Source: Nakamurella sp. A5-74 (lineage in GTDB: Bacteria > Actinomycetota > Actinomycetes > Mycobacteriales > Nakamurellaceae). From it: a stretch of DNA of 64,000 bases. Of this stretch, positions 1-10,690 are shown in pieces; position 1 is the stretch's first letter, and every line of letters starts with the position of its first letter. The stretch is from contig NZ_CP159218.1 of NCBI RefSeq assembly GCF_040438885.1, positions 2,728,001 to 2,792,000 on the forward strand, in the 5' to 3' direction. The notes under the pieces were generated by a model that ran no database searches, was not told where the DNA came from, and saw only the letters and a list, made by a program, of their open reading frames with translations. The position numbers were made by a program, and so were the translations under genes.

Positions 1-1044
<1,044 letters not shown>

Positions 1045-1190
1045 CGCTGAACTGACGGGTTCTCGACGAGCGTGTAGAGATGCCGTTGTGACTAAAGGGT
1101 CTCGTCTCCTCCGTCGCTCGACCACCGAAACTCTCTCTGCGAGGGACGACGGCCTGAGATCCCGATCCTGGATCCTGGTAGTGCGGGGCC

Positions 1191-1293
1191 GCGGATGAGG
1201 GCGACGCGCAGCCCTCTGCAGCGATGGATGGGCCGGCGAGCGCAGCGAGCCGGCACATCCGAGTGAAGCCTGCGGAGCGGCGCCCTCATCCGC
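1191..1293. repeat. REP-like nested inverted repeat between convergent genes
   Basis: A perfect 13-bp outer inverted repeat (GCGGATGAGGGCG at 1191-1203, its complement at 1281-1293) encloses an inner 12-bp stem with one mismatch (1226-1237 with 1249-1260). The inner loop holds GAGCGCAGCGAGC, a sequence style common in actinobacterial intergenic REP-like elements. It lies between the ends of guaB1 and glgP and could stop transcription from both sides. No T-tract is present, as is usual in these genomes. The repeats are seen directly; the role is inferred. Confidence 0.5.
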
Positions 1294-1323
1294 GATACCG
1301 CGTCATGGGCCTCCCCCTCGACC

Positions 1324-3891
1324 TCAGGCGGTGGTGACGAGCCCCATCTCGGCGACCGAGGCGAGCCCGGCGTGCTGGGGGACGATGCGGACGGTGTAGC
1401 CGACCGGACCCGAGCGGTCCAGGTGGACGTCGGCCTGGAAGCGGTGGCCGTCCCCGTTGCCGATGAACTCCATGTCGACGAGCTCCGTCTCCGACAGCAC
1501 CTCCTGCGAGTCGACGCGCCCGACGACTGCCTGCACGAGCACGTCCTCCGGCTGCAGACCACCGAGATCGAGGTAGGCGCGCACCGTCATGACGTTGCCG
1601 AGCGAGGGCTCCTGGTCGATCCCGGACGCATCGACGTTGACCACCCGGACCTGCGGCCAGGCAGCGCGGACCGAGTCCTTCCAGTGCGCAAAAGCCTTGG
1701 CCTGCGGGAGATCCGAGTTCAACGCCCGCGCTGCGGCACTCGCCGGACCGTAGTAGCCGTTGACGTAGTCGCGGACCATCCTGGTGGCCTGGACCCGCGG
1801 CCCGAGGTAGGACAGGGTGTGCCGGATCATCTCGACCCAGCCGTCCGGACGCGCCTCGGGGCCGCGTTCGTAGAACAGCGGCGCGACCTTCTGCTCCAGC
1901 AACTCGTACAGCGCCGTCGCCTCCAGATCGTCGCGGCGGGTGTCGTCCTCGACGTTCGCACTCGGGATGGTCCAGCCGTCGCGGCCGTCGTAGAGCTCGT
2001 CCCACCAGCCGTCGGAGATCGACAGGTTGAGCGCCCCGTTGAGCGCAGCCTTCATACCGGACGTGCCGGAGGCCTCCTGCGGACGGATCGGGTTGTTGAG
2101 CCACACATCTGAACCGGAACAGAGGATCGACGCCATGCCCATGTCGTAGTCGGCGAGGAAAACGATGCGGTGCCGGATCTCCGGGTCGTCGGTGAACTTG
2201 ACCATCTCCTGCATGAAACGCTTGCCGTACTCGTCGGCCGGATGTGCTTTTCCGGCAATCACCATCTGCACCGGGCGCTGCGGATCGAGCAGGATCTTCT
2301 TGAGCCGCGCCGGATCGCGCAACATCAGCGTCAGCCGCTTGTAGGTCGAGACCCGCCGCGCGAAGCCGATGGTGAGCACGCCCGGATCCAGGATCTTGTC
2401 GGTCCAGCCGAGTTCGGCCTCGCTGGCTCCGCGCAGCAACCACGCCTGCTTGGCGGTCTTGCGGGCGAGCTCGACCAGTCGGCCGCGCAGGGTGTTCCGC
2501 AGGTCCCAGAGCCGGTCGTTGGACACCCGGTCGCCACCGGGCCATTCGTCTGCGGACGCGAGGTCCTGCCATTCCGACATGTCGCCGGCGACGTCGTACA
2601 TCTCGCGGGCCGCCCAGGTCGGCAGGTGGACGCCGTTGGTGACGCTGCCGATCGGTACTTCTTCCGCGGCGAAACCCGGGTACAGCGGGGCGAACATCTG
2701 CCGGCTCACGACGCCGTGCAGCTTGGCGACTCCGTTGGCCCGCTGCGCCAGTCGCAGACCCATGTGCGCCATGTTGAAGCGGGTCGGGTCGTCCTCGGCG
2801 CCGAGCGCGATCACCGCGTCGACATCCAGTCCGGGGAGCAGGTGACTGTCGCCGGTTGAGTCCGCGTCGAGGTAGTGCTGCACCAGGTCGACCGGGAACC
2901 GGTCGATGCCGGCGGGCACCGGGGTGTGGGTGGTGAACACGGTGCCCGAGCGCACCACGGTGAGGGCCTCGGAGAAGGTCAGCCCCTCGGCGTCCTGCAG
3001 GGTCCGGATGCGCTCGAGGCCCAGGAACCCGGCATGGCCCTCGTTCATGTGGAAGACCTCGGGCGCCGGGCGGCCGGTCAGTTCGGTGAACAGTCGGACG
3101 GCGCGGACACCACCGACGCCGAGCAGCAACTCCTGCTTGATGCGGTGGTTCTGGTCGCCGCCGTAGAGGCGGTCGGTCGTCATCCGCAGCTCGTCGTCGT
3201 TGGCCTCGATGTCGGTGTCCAGCAGCAGCAGCGGCACCCGGCCGACGTCGGCCTTCCAGATCCGCGCGGTCAGCGTGTGACCACCCGGCATCGGCAGCGA
3301 CACGGTGACCTCGTCACCCGCGGAGGTGCGGACCAGATCCAGCGGCAGACCCTGCGGGTCGTGGGCCGGGTAGTGCTCGGTCTGCCAGCCGTCGCCCGAC
3401 AGCGACTGCCAGAAGTAGCCGTGCCGGTACAGCAGCCCGACACCGATCAGCGGCAGCCCGAGGTCGGAGGCCGACTTGAGGTGGTCGCCGGCCAGGATGC
3501 CGAGGCCGCCGGAGTAGTTCGGCAGCACCTCGGTGATGCCGAACTCCATGGAGTAGTAGGCGATACCTGCCGGCAACTCGGGGCGCGAGGCCTGCTGGTC
3601 CTGGTACCAGCGCGGTGAGGACAGATAGTTCTGCAGGTCTTCGTCGAGTCCGTGCATCCGTCGCACGAAGTCCTCGTCGCCGGCGAGCTGGTGGAGCCGG
3701 TCCTTGGAGACCGCGCCCAGCAGTTTGAGCGGATCGCCCTCGAAGCGCGCCCACAGCGCGCGGTCTATGTCGGCGAACAGGTCCTGGGTGGGACTGTGCC
3801 ACGACCACCTGAGGTTGCGGATCAGACCACCGAGAGGAGCGAGCTGCTCGGGGAGCTGGGGTCGGACGATGAATCGGCGCAGAGCTTTCAC
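1324..3891 (-). CDS. glgP: Alpha-glucan (glycogen/maltodextrin) phosphorylase
   Basis: A GT35 phosphorylase that releases glucose 1-phosphate from alpha-1,4-glucans, the degradative counterpart of the glgE cluster nearby. It is about 855 aa, the long form with an N-terminal DUF3417 segment (MKALRRF start, NLRWSWH motif). The pyridoxal-phosphate site GTSGMKAALNGALN lies in the C-terminal third. I place the start at GTG 3891 rather than GTG 3900: the protein then begins MKALRRF, typical of the family, and a TAGCGT -10 box at 3899-3904 sits exactly 7 nt upstream, which suggests a leaderless mRNA. The -10 box overlaps the longer start. Confidence 0.92.
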   Translation of the reverse strand: MKALRRFIVRPQLPEQLAPLGGLIRNLRWSWHSPTQDLFADIDRALWARFEGDPLKLLGAVSKDRLHQLAGDEDFVRRMHGLDEDLQNYLSSPRWYQDQQASRPELPAGIAYYSMEFGITEVLPNYSGGLGILAGDHLKSASDLGLPLIGVGLLYRHGYFWQSLSGDGWQTEHYPAHDPQGLPLDLVRTSAGDEVTVSLPMPGGHTLTARIWKADVGRVPLLLLDTDIEANDDELRMTTDRLYGGDQNHRIKQELLLGVGGVRAVRLFTELTGRPAPEVFHMNEGHAGFLGLERIRTLQDAEGLTFSEALTVVRSGTVFTTHTPVPAGIDRFPVDLVQHYLDADSTGDSHLLPGLDVDAVIALGAEDDPTRFNMAHMGLRLAQRANGVAKLHGVVSRQMFAPLYPGFAAEEVPIGSVTNGVHLPTWAAREMYDVAGDMSEWQDLASADEWPGGDRVSNDRLWDLRNTLRGRLVELARKTAKQAWLLRGASEAELGWTDKILDPGVLTIGFARRVSTYKRLTLMLRDPARLKKILLDPQRPVQMVIAGKAHPADEYGKRFMQEMVKFTDDPEIRHRIVFLADYDMGMASILCSGSDVWLNNPIRPQEASGTSGMKAALNGALNLSISDGWWDELYDGRDGWTIPSANVEDDTRRDDLEATALYELLEQKVAPLFYERGPEARPDGWVEMIRHTLSYLGPRVQATRMVRDYVNGYYGPASAAARALNSDLPQAKAFAHWKDSVRAAWPQVRVVNVDASGIDQEPSLGNVMTVRAYLDLGGLQPEDVLVQAVVGRVDSQEVLSETELVDMEFIGNGDGHRFQADVHLDRSGPVGYTVRIVPQHAGLASVAEMGLVTTA

Positions 3892-3898
3892 CCGGAGC

Positions 3899-3904
3899 AC
3901 GCTA
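3899..3904 (-). promoter_or_regulatory. Putative -10 box of leaderless glgP transcript
   Basis: TAGCGT on the minus strand, 7 nt before the GTG at 3891. The same hexamer stands 6 nt before glgE. No Shine-Dalgarno sequence is present between box and start. Confidence 0.45.
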
Positions 3905-4060
3905 CCGGCAGAGGGATCGATTCAGAAGCTGCTGCGGGGCGCGTCACCAAGGCTCGCGGCGGTATCCCCAGGTGGTGATGGACTGCCCACGGAGCGAACG
4001 TGGGGCCGCAGTCGCTCCGAAGATCCGCCAGCTCGCCGCGCTCGAGGTCCGTACCACCGC

Positions 4061-5305
4061 TCAGGTGACGGTGTGTCGGGCAGCGAACCGCGGCGCCCGG
4101 AACTCCTCGGAGTCGACCACCGCCGCCAGGATCTGCACGGCACGCACCACCTCCTGCCTGCTGACGTACAGCGGCGCCAGCCCCAGCCGGATGATGTCCG
4201 GGGCCCGGAAATCGCCCACCACGCCCCGCTCGATCAGCGCCTGCACGATCGGATACGCGTCCGGGTGCCGCAGGCTGACCTGCGAGCCTCGACGTGCCGG
4301 ATCGCGTGGGGTGACGACCTCGACCACGTCGGCCAGGTACTCGTCCACCGCGCCGATCATCAGCGCCGTCAACTCCAGGGATCGCCGGCGCACGTCCTCG
4401 ATCTGCACCCCGTCGAAGGCGGCCAGCGCGGCCTCGAGCGCGACCATCGACAACATCGGCGGGGTTCCGGTGCGCAGCCTCCCGATCCCGTCGACCGGCG
4501 CGAAGAGAAGCTGCATGGCGAACGGCTCGCGGTGTGAGTTCCATCCGGGTAACGGTGAGTCGATCCGACTCTGCAACGCGGGCGCCACGTACGCCCAGGC
4601 GGGAGCACCGGGTCCGCCGTTCAGGTACTTGTAGCTGCAGCCGACCGCGAGATCGACGCCCGCGCTCGCCAGGCCGATCGATACCGCTCCCGCCGAATGA
4701 CACACGTCCCACAGCGCGAGCGCGCCGACCTCGTGCAGCGCTCGGGTGACGGCCGGCAGGTCGTACAGCACCCCGGTCCGGAAGTCGACGTGGCAGAAGA
4801 CGGCCAGCGCCACCCCGTCGTCGAGGGCGGAAACATCACCGGGCGCAGCTGCCCGCACCTGCATGTCGAGCAGCCGCGCCGCCTCGTCGACGATGTACCG
4901 GTCGGTCGGGAAAGTGGCGTCGTCGACGACGATCACCGTCCGCCGCGGGCCGGGACGCGCCTGCGAGAGCCGCACACCGGCGACCACCAGCTTGAACAGG
5001 TCCACGGATGTCGAGTCGGTGACCACCACCGAGCCCGGTTGCGCACCGACCAGGGCCGCGATCCGGTCACCGATCCGCAGCGGGGCCTCCCACCAGCCGG
5101 CCGACGTCCACGAGCCGACCAGATCCGTCCCCCACTGCCGCCGGACCGCGTCGTCGACGGCCTCGGCGACCCCCATCGGGAGTGCGCCCAGCGAGTTGCC
5201 GTCGAGGTAGATCACCCCGTCCGGCAGCACGAAGCGATTGCGCAGGTGACGCAGTGGATCGAGGTCATCGGCCTGTGCGGCGTGCGCGAGCATGAGGGGC
5301 TGCAT
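4061..5305 (-). CDS. kynU: Kynureninase
   Basis: A PLP-dependent fold-type I hydrolase that cleaves L-kynurenine to anthranilate and alanine in tryptophan breakdown. It is 414 aa, within the usual range. The N-terminal YLDGNSLGALP motif, a central WDVCHSAG segment with the PLP-binding Asp, and the Schiff-base lysine in CSYKYLNGGPG (about K226) are all present. ATG 5305 gives the family-typical N-terminus; ATG 5293 is an alternative. It is divergent from glgE with a 72-nt gap, and no other kynurenine-pathway gene is in the window, so it appears as a single gene among glucan genes. Confidence 0.9.
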   Translation of the reverse strand: MQPLMLAHAAQADDLDPLRHLRNRFVLPDGVIYLDGNSLGALPMGVAEAVDDAVRRQWGTDLVGSWTSAGWWEAPLRIGDRIAALVGAQPGSVVVTDSTSVDLFKLVVAGVRLSQARPGPRRTVIVVDDATFPTDRYIVDEAARLLDMQVRAAAPGDVSALDDGVALAVFCHVDFRTGVLYDLPAVTRALHEVGALALWDVCHSAGAVSIGLASAGVDLAVGCSYKYLNGGPGAPAWAYVAPALQSRIDSPLPGWNSHREPFAMQLLFAPVDGIGRLRTGTPPMLSMVALEAALAAFDGVQIEDVRRRSLELTALMIGAVDEYLADVVEVVTPRDPARRGSQVSLRHPDAYPIVQALIERGVVGDFRAPDIIRLGLAPLYVSRQEVVRAVQILAAVVDSEEFRAPRFAARHTVT

Positions 5306-5365
5306 ACCCCAGGAGTACACCGGCAAACCCACCCGGCGCCCGCTGACCGGCCCAGGCGGGCGCGG

Positions 5366-5371
5366 TAGCGT
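5366..5371 (+). promoter_or_regulatory. Putative -10 box of leaderless glgE transcript
   Basis: TAGCGT 6 nt before the GTG start of glgE. No ribosome-binding site lies between. It matches the box in front of glgP, so the two glucan units may be expressed in a similar way. Confidence 0.45.
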
Positions 5372-5377
5372 TGTCGC

Positions 5378-7369
5378 GTGGCCGGACGCATCGGATTGAC
5401 CGACATCGCACCTTCCATCGCCTGCGGGAAGTACCCCGCCAAGGCGGTGGCCGGCAGACCGCTCTCCATCGGAGCCACCGTGTTCCGGGAAGGGCACGAC
5501 GCAGTCGCAGCGAACGTGGTGCTGCGCCCGGCGCCCACCAAGGGCGCTCGTCCCCGCCCTTCGGGTCCGCTGGTGCGGATGACTCCCGGCGAAGTGGGAA
5601 CGGATCGATGGACCGCGTCCGTCACGCCGGACGCCCCCGGGATGTGGACGATCGTCATCGAGGCCTGGAGCGATCCGCTGGAGTCGTGGCGACATGCCGT
5701 CGAGGTCAAGATTGCTGCCGGCCAGGATGCAGCGGAGCTGGCCAACGATCTGGAATCCGGCGCGCGACTGCTCGACAAGGTGTCGCGGCGGCCCCGCCAT
5801 CCGCACGCGGTCGCGCTGCGTACCGCGGTGCTCGCCCTGCGCGACACGTCGCAGACGGTCTCCGAGCGGGTCCTGCCGGCCACCAACCCCGAGCTCTGGG
5901 CCGCGCTGGTCGCCGACCCGGTGCGCGAGCTCGTCACCCGTTCCCAGCCGGTACCGCTCTGGGTCGAGCGCGAGCTCGCGGAGTTCTCCGCCTGGTACGA
6001 GTTCTTCCCCCGATCGGTGAATGCCGAGATCGCCGCGGACGGAACACCGTTGCGGCACGGGACCTTTGCCGATGCGGCCGGCATGCTCCCCCGCGTCGCG
6101 GAGATGGGTTTCGATGTCGTGTACTTCCCGCCGATCCATCCCATCGGTGAGCTGAACCGCAAGGGCCGCAACAACTCCGTGACCTACGAGCCGACGGACG
6201 TCGGTTCCCCGTGGGCGATCGGCAGCAAGGACGGCGGCCACGACGCCATCCATCCGGAGTTGGGAACCCTGCAGGACTTCGATGCGCTGGTGGCGGAGGC
6301 GGACCGACTGGGTCTGCAGGTTGCGCTGGACCTGGCGCTGCAGTGCGCTCCCGACCATCCCTGGGTCAGCAGCAATCCGGAGTGGTTCACCACTCGGCCG
6401 GACGGCTCAATCGCCTACGCCGAGAACCCGCCGAAGAAGTACCAGGACATCTACCCGCTCAACTTCGACAACGATCCGGCGGGGTTGTACGCCGAGTGCC
6501 TGCGGGTGACACAGCACTGGATCGACCACGGCGTCACGATCTTCCGGGTCGACAACCCGCACACCAAACCGATCAACTTCTGGGAGTGGCTGATCGGCAA
6601 GGTGCACGAGCAGCACCCGGAGATCATCTTCCTGGCCGAGGCGTTCACCAAGCCGGCGATGATGCATGAGTTGGCGAAAGTGGGATTCACCCAGAGCTAC
6701 ACCTACTTCACCTGGCGCACCGAGAAGGACGAGATCATCGACTACGGCGTCGAACTCGTCGAGTCCTCGGACTACATGCGTCCCAACTTCTTCGTCAACA
6801 CCCCGGACATCCTGCACTCGTCGCTGCAGTACGGCGGTCGCCCGATGTTCGCCATCCGGGCGATCCTTGCCGCGACGCTGTCGCCGACCTGGGGCGTGTA
6901 CTCCGGCTTCGAGCTGTTCGAGCACGTCGCCGTCCGGCACGGCAGCGAGGAGTACCTGGACTCGGAGAAGTACCAGCTGCGACCGCGCGACTACGCGGCA
7001 GGCCTGGCCGAGAACCGTTCCCTGGAACCACTTCTCACCGAGCTCAACCGGATCCGCCGCGCACATCCTGCGCTGCAGCAGTTGAAGGGTCTGTGGTTCC
7101 ACGGGATCTCGAACGACCAACTGCTGTGCTACTCGCGGCAGGACGAGGTCTCCGGAGACACCGTCCTGGTCTGCCTCACCCTTGATTCGTTCACCGCGCA
7201 GTGGGGCACCACGGATCTGAACCTGCCGGCGCTCGGACTGCAGTGGGGACAGGAGTTCGAGGTCGAGGACCTGATGAGCGGACAGGTCTTCCGGTGGGGG
7301 CAGTTCAACACCGTCGGTCTCGACCCGAACCAGCAGGTGGCGCACGTGTTCGCGGTGAGGAAGCGTTGA
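5378..7369 (+). CDS. glgE: Alpha-1,4-glucan:maltose-1-phosphate maltosyltransferase
   Basis: A GH13_3 enzyme that extends alpha-1,4-glucan chains with maltosyl units from maltose 1-phosphate. It is 663 aa, the normal size. An N-terminal all-beta/helical region precedes the (beta/alpha)8 barrel. The nucleophile lies in FRVDNPHTKP (about D392) and the acid/base in FLAEAFTKP (about E421). The C-terminal beta domain ends at VFAVRKR. The gene starts with GTG and heads the run glgE-treS-mak-glgB, the full route from trehalose to branched glucan. The assignment is secure because of the motifs and the neighbours. Confidence 0.95.
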   Translation: MAGRIGLTDIAPSIACGKYPAKAVAGRPLSIGATVFREGHDAVAANVVLRPAPTKGARPRPSGPLVRMTPGEVGTDRWTASVTPDAPGMWTIVIEAWSDPLESWRHAVEVKIAAGQDAAELANDLESGARLLDKVSRRPRHPHAVALRTAVLALRDTSQTVSERVLPATNPELWAALVADPVRELVTRSQPVPLWVERELAEFSAWYEFFPRSVNAEIAADGTPLRHGTFADAAGMLPRVAEMGFDVVYFPPIHPIGELNRKGRNNSVTYEPTDVGSPWAIGSKDGGHDAIHPELGTLQDFDALVAEADRLGLQVALDLALQCAPDHPWVSSNPEWFTTRPDGSIAYAENPPKKYQDIYPLNFDNDPAGLYAECLRVTQHWIDHGVTIFRVDNPHTKPINFWEWLIGKVHEQHPEIIFLAEAFTKPAMMHELAKVGFTQSYTYFTWRTEKDEIIDYGVELVESSDYMRPNFFVNTPDILHSSLQYGGRPMFAIRAILAATLSPTWGVYSGFELFEHVAVRHGSEEYLDSEKYQLRPRDYAAGLAENRSLEPLLTELNRIRRAHPALQQLKGLWFHGISNDQLLCYSRQDEVSGDTVLVCLTLDSFTAQWGTTDLNLPALGLQWGQEFEVEDLMSGQVFRWGQFNTVGLDPNQQVAHVFAVRKR

Positions 7370-7476
7370 CGCCCGGTGCGGACGGAGCCGCGCAGAGGTG
7401 CTGACCGCACCGATGCTCCGGCGGCGTCCGCAGCTGTCGTAGTTCCTAGAACCCCACCAGTGCCAGGAAAGCGAGC

Positions 7477-9270
7477 ATGACGGAACTCCAGATCGGTACC
7501 GACTCCCACGCCGAGATCATCGAGGTCGACGCGGCAAGTTTCACTCCGGCCCGGCCGATGCCGGCCCAGCCCGACTGGTACAAGCGAGCCGTCTTCTACG
7601 AGGTCCTGGTCCGGGCGTTCTACGACTCCAGCGGCGACGGCACCGGTGATCTGCGCGGGCTGATCGAGAAGCTCGACTACCTGCAGTGGCTCGGTATCGA
7701 CTGCCTCTGGTTGCCGCCGTTCTACGACTCACCGCTGCGCGACGGTGGGTACGACATCTCCGACTACCGCAAGGTGCTCCCGGAGTTCGGCACGGTCGAG
7801 GATTTCATCGCCCTCATCGACGCCGCCCACGAGCGCGGGATGCGCGTCATCACCGATCTCGTGATGAACCACACCTCCGACCAGCACGCCTGGTTCCAGG
7901 CCTCCCGCACCGATCCGGACGGCCCGTACGGCGACTTCTACGTCTGGGCCGACGACGACACCGGCTACCCGGACGCCCGGGTCATCTTCGTCGACACCGA
8001 GCCCAGCAACTGGACCTTCGACCCGGTCCGCAAGCAGTACTTCTGGCACCGGTTCTTCAACCACCAGCCCGACCTGAACTACGAGAACCCGGCCGTCGCC
8101 GAGGCGATGATCGACACCATGCGGTTCTGGCTGGACGTCGGGATCGACGGCTTCCGGCTGGACGCGGTGCCGTACCTGTACGTGCGTGAAGGCACCAACG
8201 GCGAGAACCTGCCGCCGACGCACGACTTCCTCAAGCGCTGCCGCGCGGTGATCGACGAGGAGTACCCGAACGCGGTGTTGCTGGCCGAGGCGAACCAGTG
8301 GCCGGCCGACGTCGTGGAGTACTTCGGCGATCCGGCCGTCGGCGGCGACGAGTGCCACATGTGCTTCCACTTCCCGCTGATGCCGCGGATCTTCATGGCG
8401 GCCCGGCGCGAGTCGCGCTTCCCGATCTCGGAGATCCTCGCCCAGACGCCGCCGATCCCGTCGTCCGGCCAGTGGGGCATCTTCCTGCGCAACCACGACG
8501 AGCTGACCCTCGAGATGGTCTCGGACGAGGACCGGGACTACATGTGGAACGAGTACGCCAAGGATCCGCGGATGAAGGCCAACATCGGCATCCGCCGCCG
8601 CCTGGCACCGCTGCTGGACGGCGACCGCGGTCAGATCCAGCTGTTCACCGCGATGCTGTTGTCGCTGCCCGGCTCGCCGTGCCTGTACTACGGCGACGAG
8701 ATCGGCATGGGGGACAACATCTGGCTCGGCGACCGGGACGGTGTCCGGACCCCGATGCAGTGGTCGCCGGACCGCAACGCAGGGTTCTCCCGCAGCGATC
8801 CGGCCCGGTTGTACCTGCCGGCGATCATGGATCCGAACTACGGATTCCAGACGGTCAACGTGGAATCGCAGCTCAACACCACGTCCTCCTTGCTGCACTG
8901 GACGCGCAGGATGATCGAGGTGCGCAAGCAGTTCGCCGCCTTCTCGGTGGGGGACTTCACCGATCTCGGTGGCAGCAATCCGTCGGTGCTCAGCTACATC
9001 CAGCGGTTCGAGGGCGATGAGCAGACCGGGGAGACCGCGCACACGATCCTCTGCGTCAACAACCTCTCCCGCTTCCCGCAGCCGGTCGAACTCGACCTAC
9101 GCCGCTGGGAGGGTTCGATCCCGGTCGAGCTCACCGGCGGTCAGAGTTTCCCGCCGATCGGCGAACTCCCCTACCTGCTGACCGTTGCCGGACACGGCTT
9201 CTACTGGTTCCAGCTCACCGACGACCAGGAGGTGGAATCGGATGATGACCGATCCGCACATCGACGCTGA
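7477..9270 (+). CDS. treS: Trehalose synthase (maltose alpha-D-glucosyltransferase)
   Basis: Interconverts trehalose and maltose and so feeds maltose to the maltokinase encoded next. It is 597 aa without a fused kinase domain. GH13 motifs are intact: GFRLDAVPY (nucleophile about D229), LLAEANQW (acid/base about E271) and RNHDELTLEM (transition-state Asp about D341). The N-terminal segment before PDWYKRAVFYE is acidic and variable. It follows glgE after 107 nt, with AGGAAAG as ribosome-binding site. Its 3' end overlaps the start of the maltokinase gene. Confidence 0.95.
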   Translation: MTELQIGTDSHAEIIEVDAASFTPARPMPAQPDWYKRAVFYEVLVRAFYDSSGDGTGDLRGLIEKLDYLQWLGIDCLWLPPFYDSPLRDGGYDISDYRKVLPEFGTVEDFIALIDAAHERGMRVITDLVMNHTSDQHAWFQASRTDPDGPYGDFYVWADDDTGYPDARVIFVDTEPSNWTFDPVRKQYFWHRFFNHQPDLNYENPAVAEAMIDTMRFWLDVGIDGFRLDAVPYLYVREGTNGENLPPTHDFLKRCRAVIDEEYPNAVLLAEANQWPADVVEYFGDPAVGGDECHMCFHFPLMPRIFMAARRESRFPISEILAQTPPIPSSGQWGIFLRNHDELTLEMVSDEDRDYMWNEYAKDPRMKANIGIRRRLAPLLDGDRGQIQLFTAMLLSLPGSPCLYYGDEIGMGDNIWLGDRDGVRTPMQWSPDRNAGFSRSDPARLYLPAIMDPNYGFQTVNVESQLNTTSSLLHWTRRMIEVRKQFAAFSVGDFTDLGGSNPSVLSYIQRFEGDEQTGETAHTILCVNNLSRFPQPVELDLRRWEGSIPVELTGGQSFPPIGELPYLLTVAGHGFYWFQLTDDQEVESDDDRSAHRR

Positions 9271-10690
9271 CCACGCCCGCCCGACCTTCATTCCACCCGA
9301 CGACGAGCTCGCAGCCCTGCTCGCCGACTGGCTGCCCGCCCAGCGATGGTTTGCCGGACGCACCGCGCTGACCGGCATCACGATCACCACCCGCAGCCGA
9401 CTGCTGGAGACCGATGTCGCCCGGTTCGAGCACGTCATCGTCCGGATCCCGGCCGGCTCCGGCCTGCCCAGCCGGTACTACCAGCTGTGGTTGGCTCTCA
9501 CCACGGAGCTGCCGGAGCGGCTGGCCAACGCGCTGGTCGGGATCGTCACCGATCCGGCGGGAACGACGGTCCAGGTGTCCGATGCCCTGCACTCGCACAT
9601 CCTCACCGGGGCCCTGCTGTCCGCGCTGGCCGAGGGTCGCAGCCTGGGAGACGTGGCAGCACACGCCGTCTCCCCCGAGTTGATCGACGCGAGCGCCGCC
9701 GGGCTGGTGATCTCGGGCGAGCAGTCGAACACGTCGATCGTGTTCGGCGACTCGACCATCCTCAAGCTCTTCCGCCGTCTGGAACCGGGACCCAACCCGG
9801 ACGCCGAGGTGCATCTCGCGCTCTCCGGCGCGGGAACCTCCCACGTGGCGGCGCTGCTCGGCGAGCTCGTCGGCGAGCTGGAAGGAGTGCCGACCACGCT
9901 GGGGGTGCTCACCCAGTTCTTCGCCAACAGCGCGGACGGCTGGATGACCGCGACCGCCAGCGTGCGCGACCTGATGGCCGAGGGTGACCTACGGGCCGAC
10001 GAGGTCGGTGGCGATTTCGCCCCCGAGGCCGAGCGGCTGGGCAAGGCCGTCGCCGAGATCCACCGCGACCTCGCCGCCGCGCTGGGCACCCGGCAGATCG
10101 TGGGTGCCGAGGTCGGCGAGATGCTCACCGCGATGGCGGCGGCCGCGGCTGCCACGGCGGCGCGCGTGCCGGAACTGCAGGCGCTCGCGCCTTCCATCGC
10201 CGCAACGTTTGCCGCGGTGTCCCAGCGCACGGAAAGCGTGACGCTGCAACGCATCCACGGCGATCTGCACCTCGGACAGACGCTGCGGACCCTGACCGGC
10301 TGGGCCATCATCGACTTCGAGGGTGAACCCAGCAAGACGCTCGAGTACCGCAGGGCGCTGCACTCCCCCATGCGGGACGTCGCGGGCATGGTCCGCTCCT
10401 TCGACTACGCCGGACACCATCTGCTGCCCGGTACCAGCCCGGACTCGCAGCACCTCTTCCGCTCCGCCGAGTGGACCGCCCGCAACCGCGGTGCGTTCCT
10501 CGCCGGCTACACGAAGGCTTCGGGTACCGATCCCGCCGCGGACGCCGACATGCTGCGCGTCTTCGAACTCGACAAAGCGGTGTACGAGGTGGGGTACGAG
10601 TTCGACCACCGTCCCGGCTGGCTGGGGATCCCCCTGCAGGCGGTCGAGAAGTTGCTCGCCCCACCGCGACGCCAGGAAGGCACCTCGTGA
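9242..10690 (+). CDS. mak: Maltokinase (maltose 1-phosphate forming)
   Basis: Phosphorylates maltose with ATP to maltose 1-phosphate, the GlgE donor (Pep2/Mak family). It is 482 aa with a kinase fold of the aminoglycoside-phosphotransferase type: an N-terminal cap beginning [15 protein letters not shown], then the catalytic loop IHGDLHLGQ and the metal-binding DFEGEP. A longer frame starts at 9185, but ATG 9242 is preferred because AGGAGGT at 9227-9233 stands 8 nt upstream, inside treS. The gene therefore overlaps treS by 29 bp, which suggests translational coupling, and ends in a GTGA overlap with glgB. Confidence 0.92.
   Translation: MMTDPHIDADHARPTFIPPDDELAALLADWLPAQRWFAGRTALTGITITTRSRLLETDVARFEHVIVRIPAGSGLPSRYYQLWLALTTELPERLANALVGIVTDPAGTTVQVSDALHSHILTGALLSALAEGRSLGDVAAHAVSPELIDASAAGLVISGEQSNTSIVFGDSTILKLFRRLEPGPNPDAEVHLALSGAGTSHVAALLGELVGELEGVPTTLGVLTQFFANSADGWMTATASVRDLMAEGDLRADEVGGDFAPEAERLGKAVAEIHRDLAAALGTRQIVGAEVGEMLTAMAAAAAATAARVPELQALAPSIAATFAAVSQRTESVTLQRIHGDLHLGQTLRTLTGWAIIDFEGEPSKTLEYRRALHSPMRDVAGMVRSFDYAGHHLLPGTSPDSQHLFRSAEWTARNRGAFLAGYTKASGTDPAADADMLRVFELDKAVYEVGYEFDHRPGWLGIPLQAVEKLLAPPRRQEGTS

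Noticed and set aside
1372-3618. Long open frames on the plus strand opposite glgP
   Set aside because: They are shadows created by high GC at third codon positions. The peptides are rich in Arg, His, Gln and Val without domain motifs, while glgP on the other strand is unmistakable.
5306-6358. N-terminal extension of the kynureninase frame opposite glgE
   Set aside because: The frame is open by chance through the glgE coding region. Family homology begins at ATG 5305.
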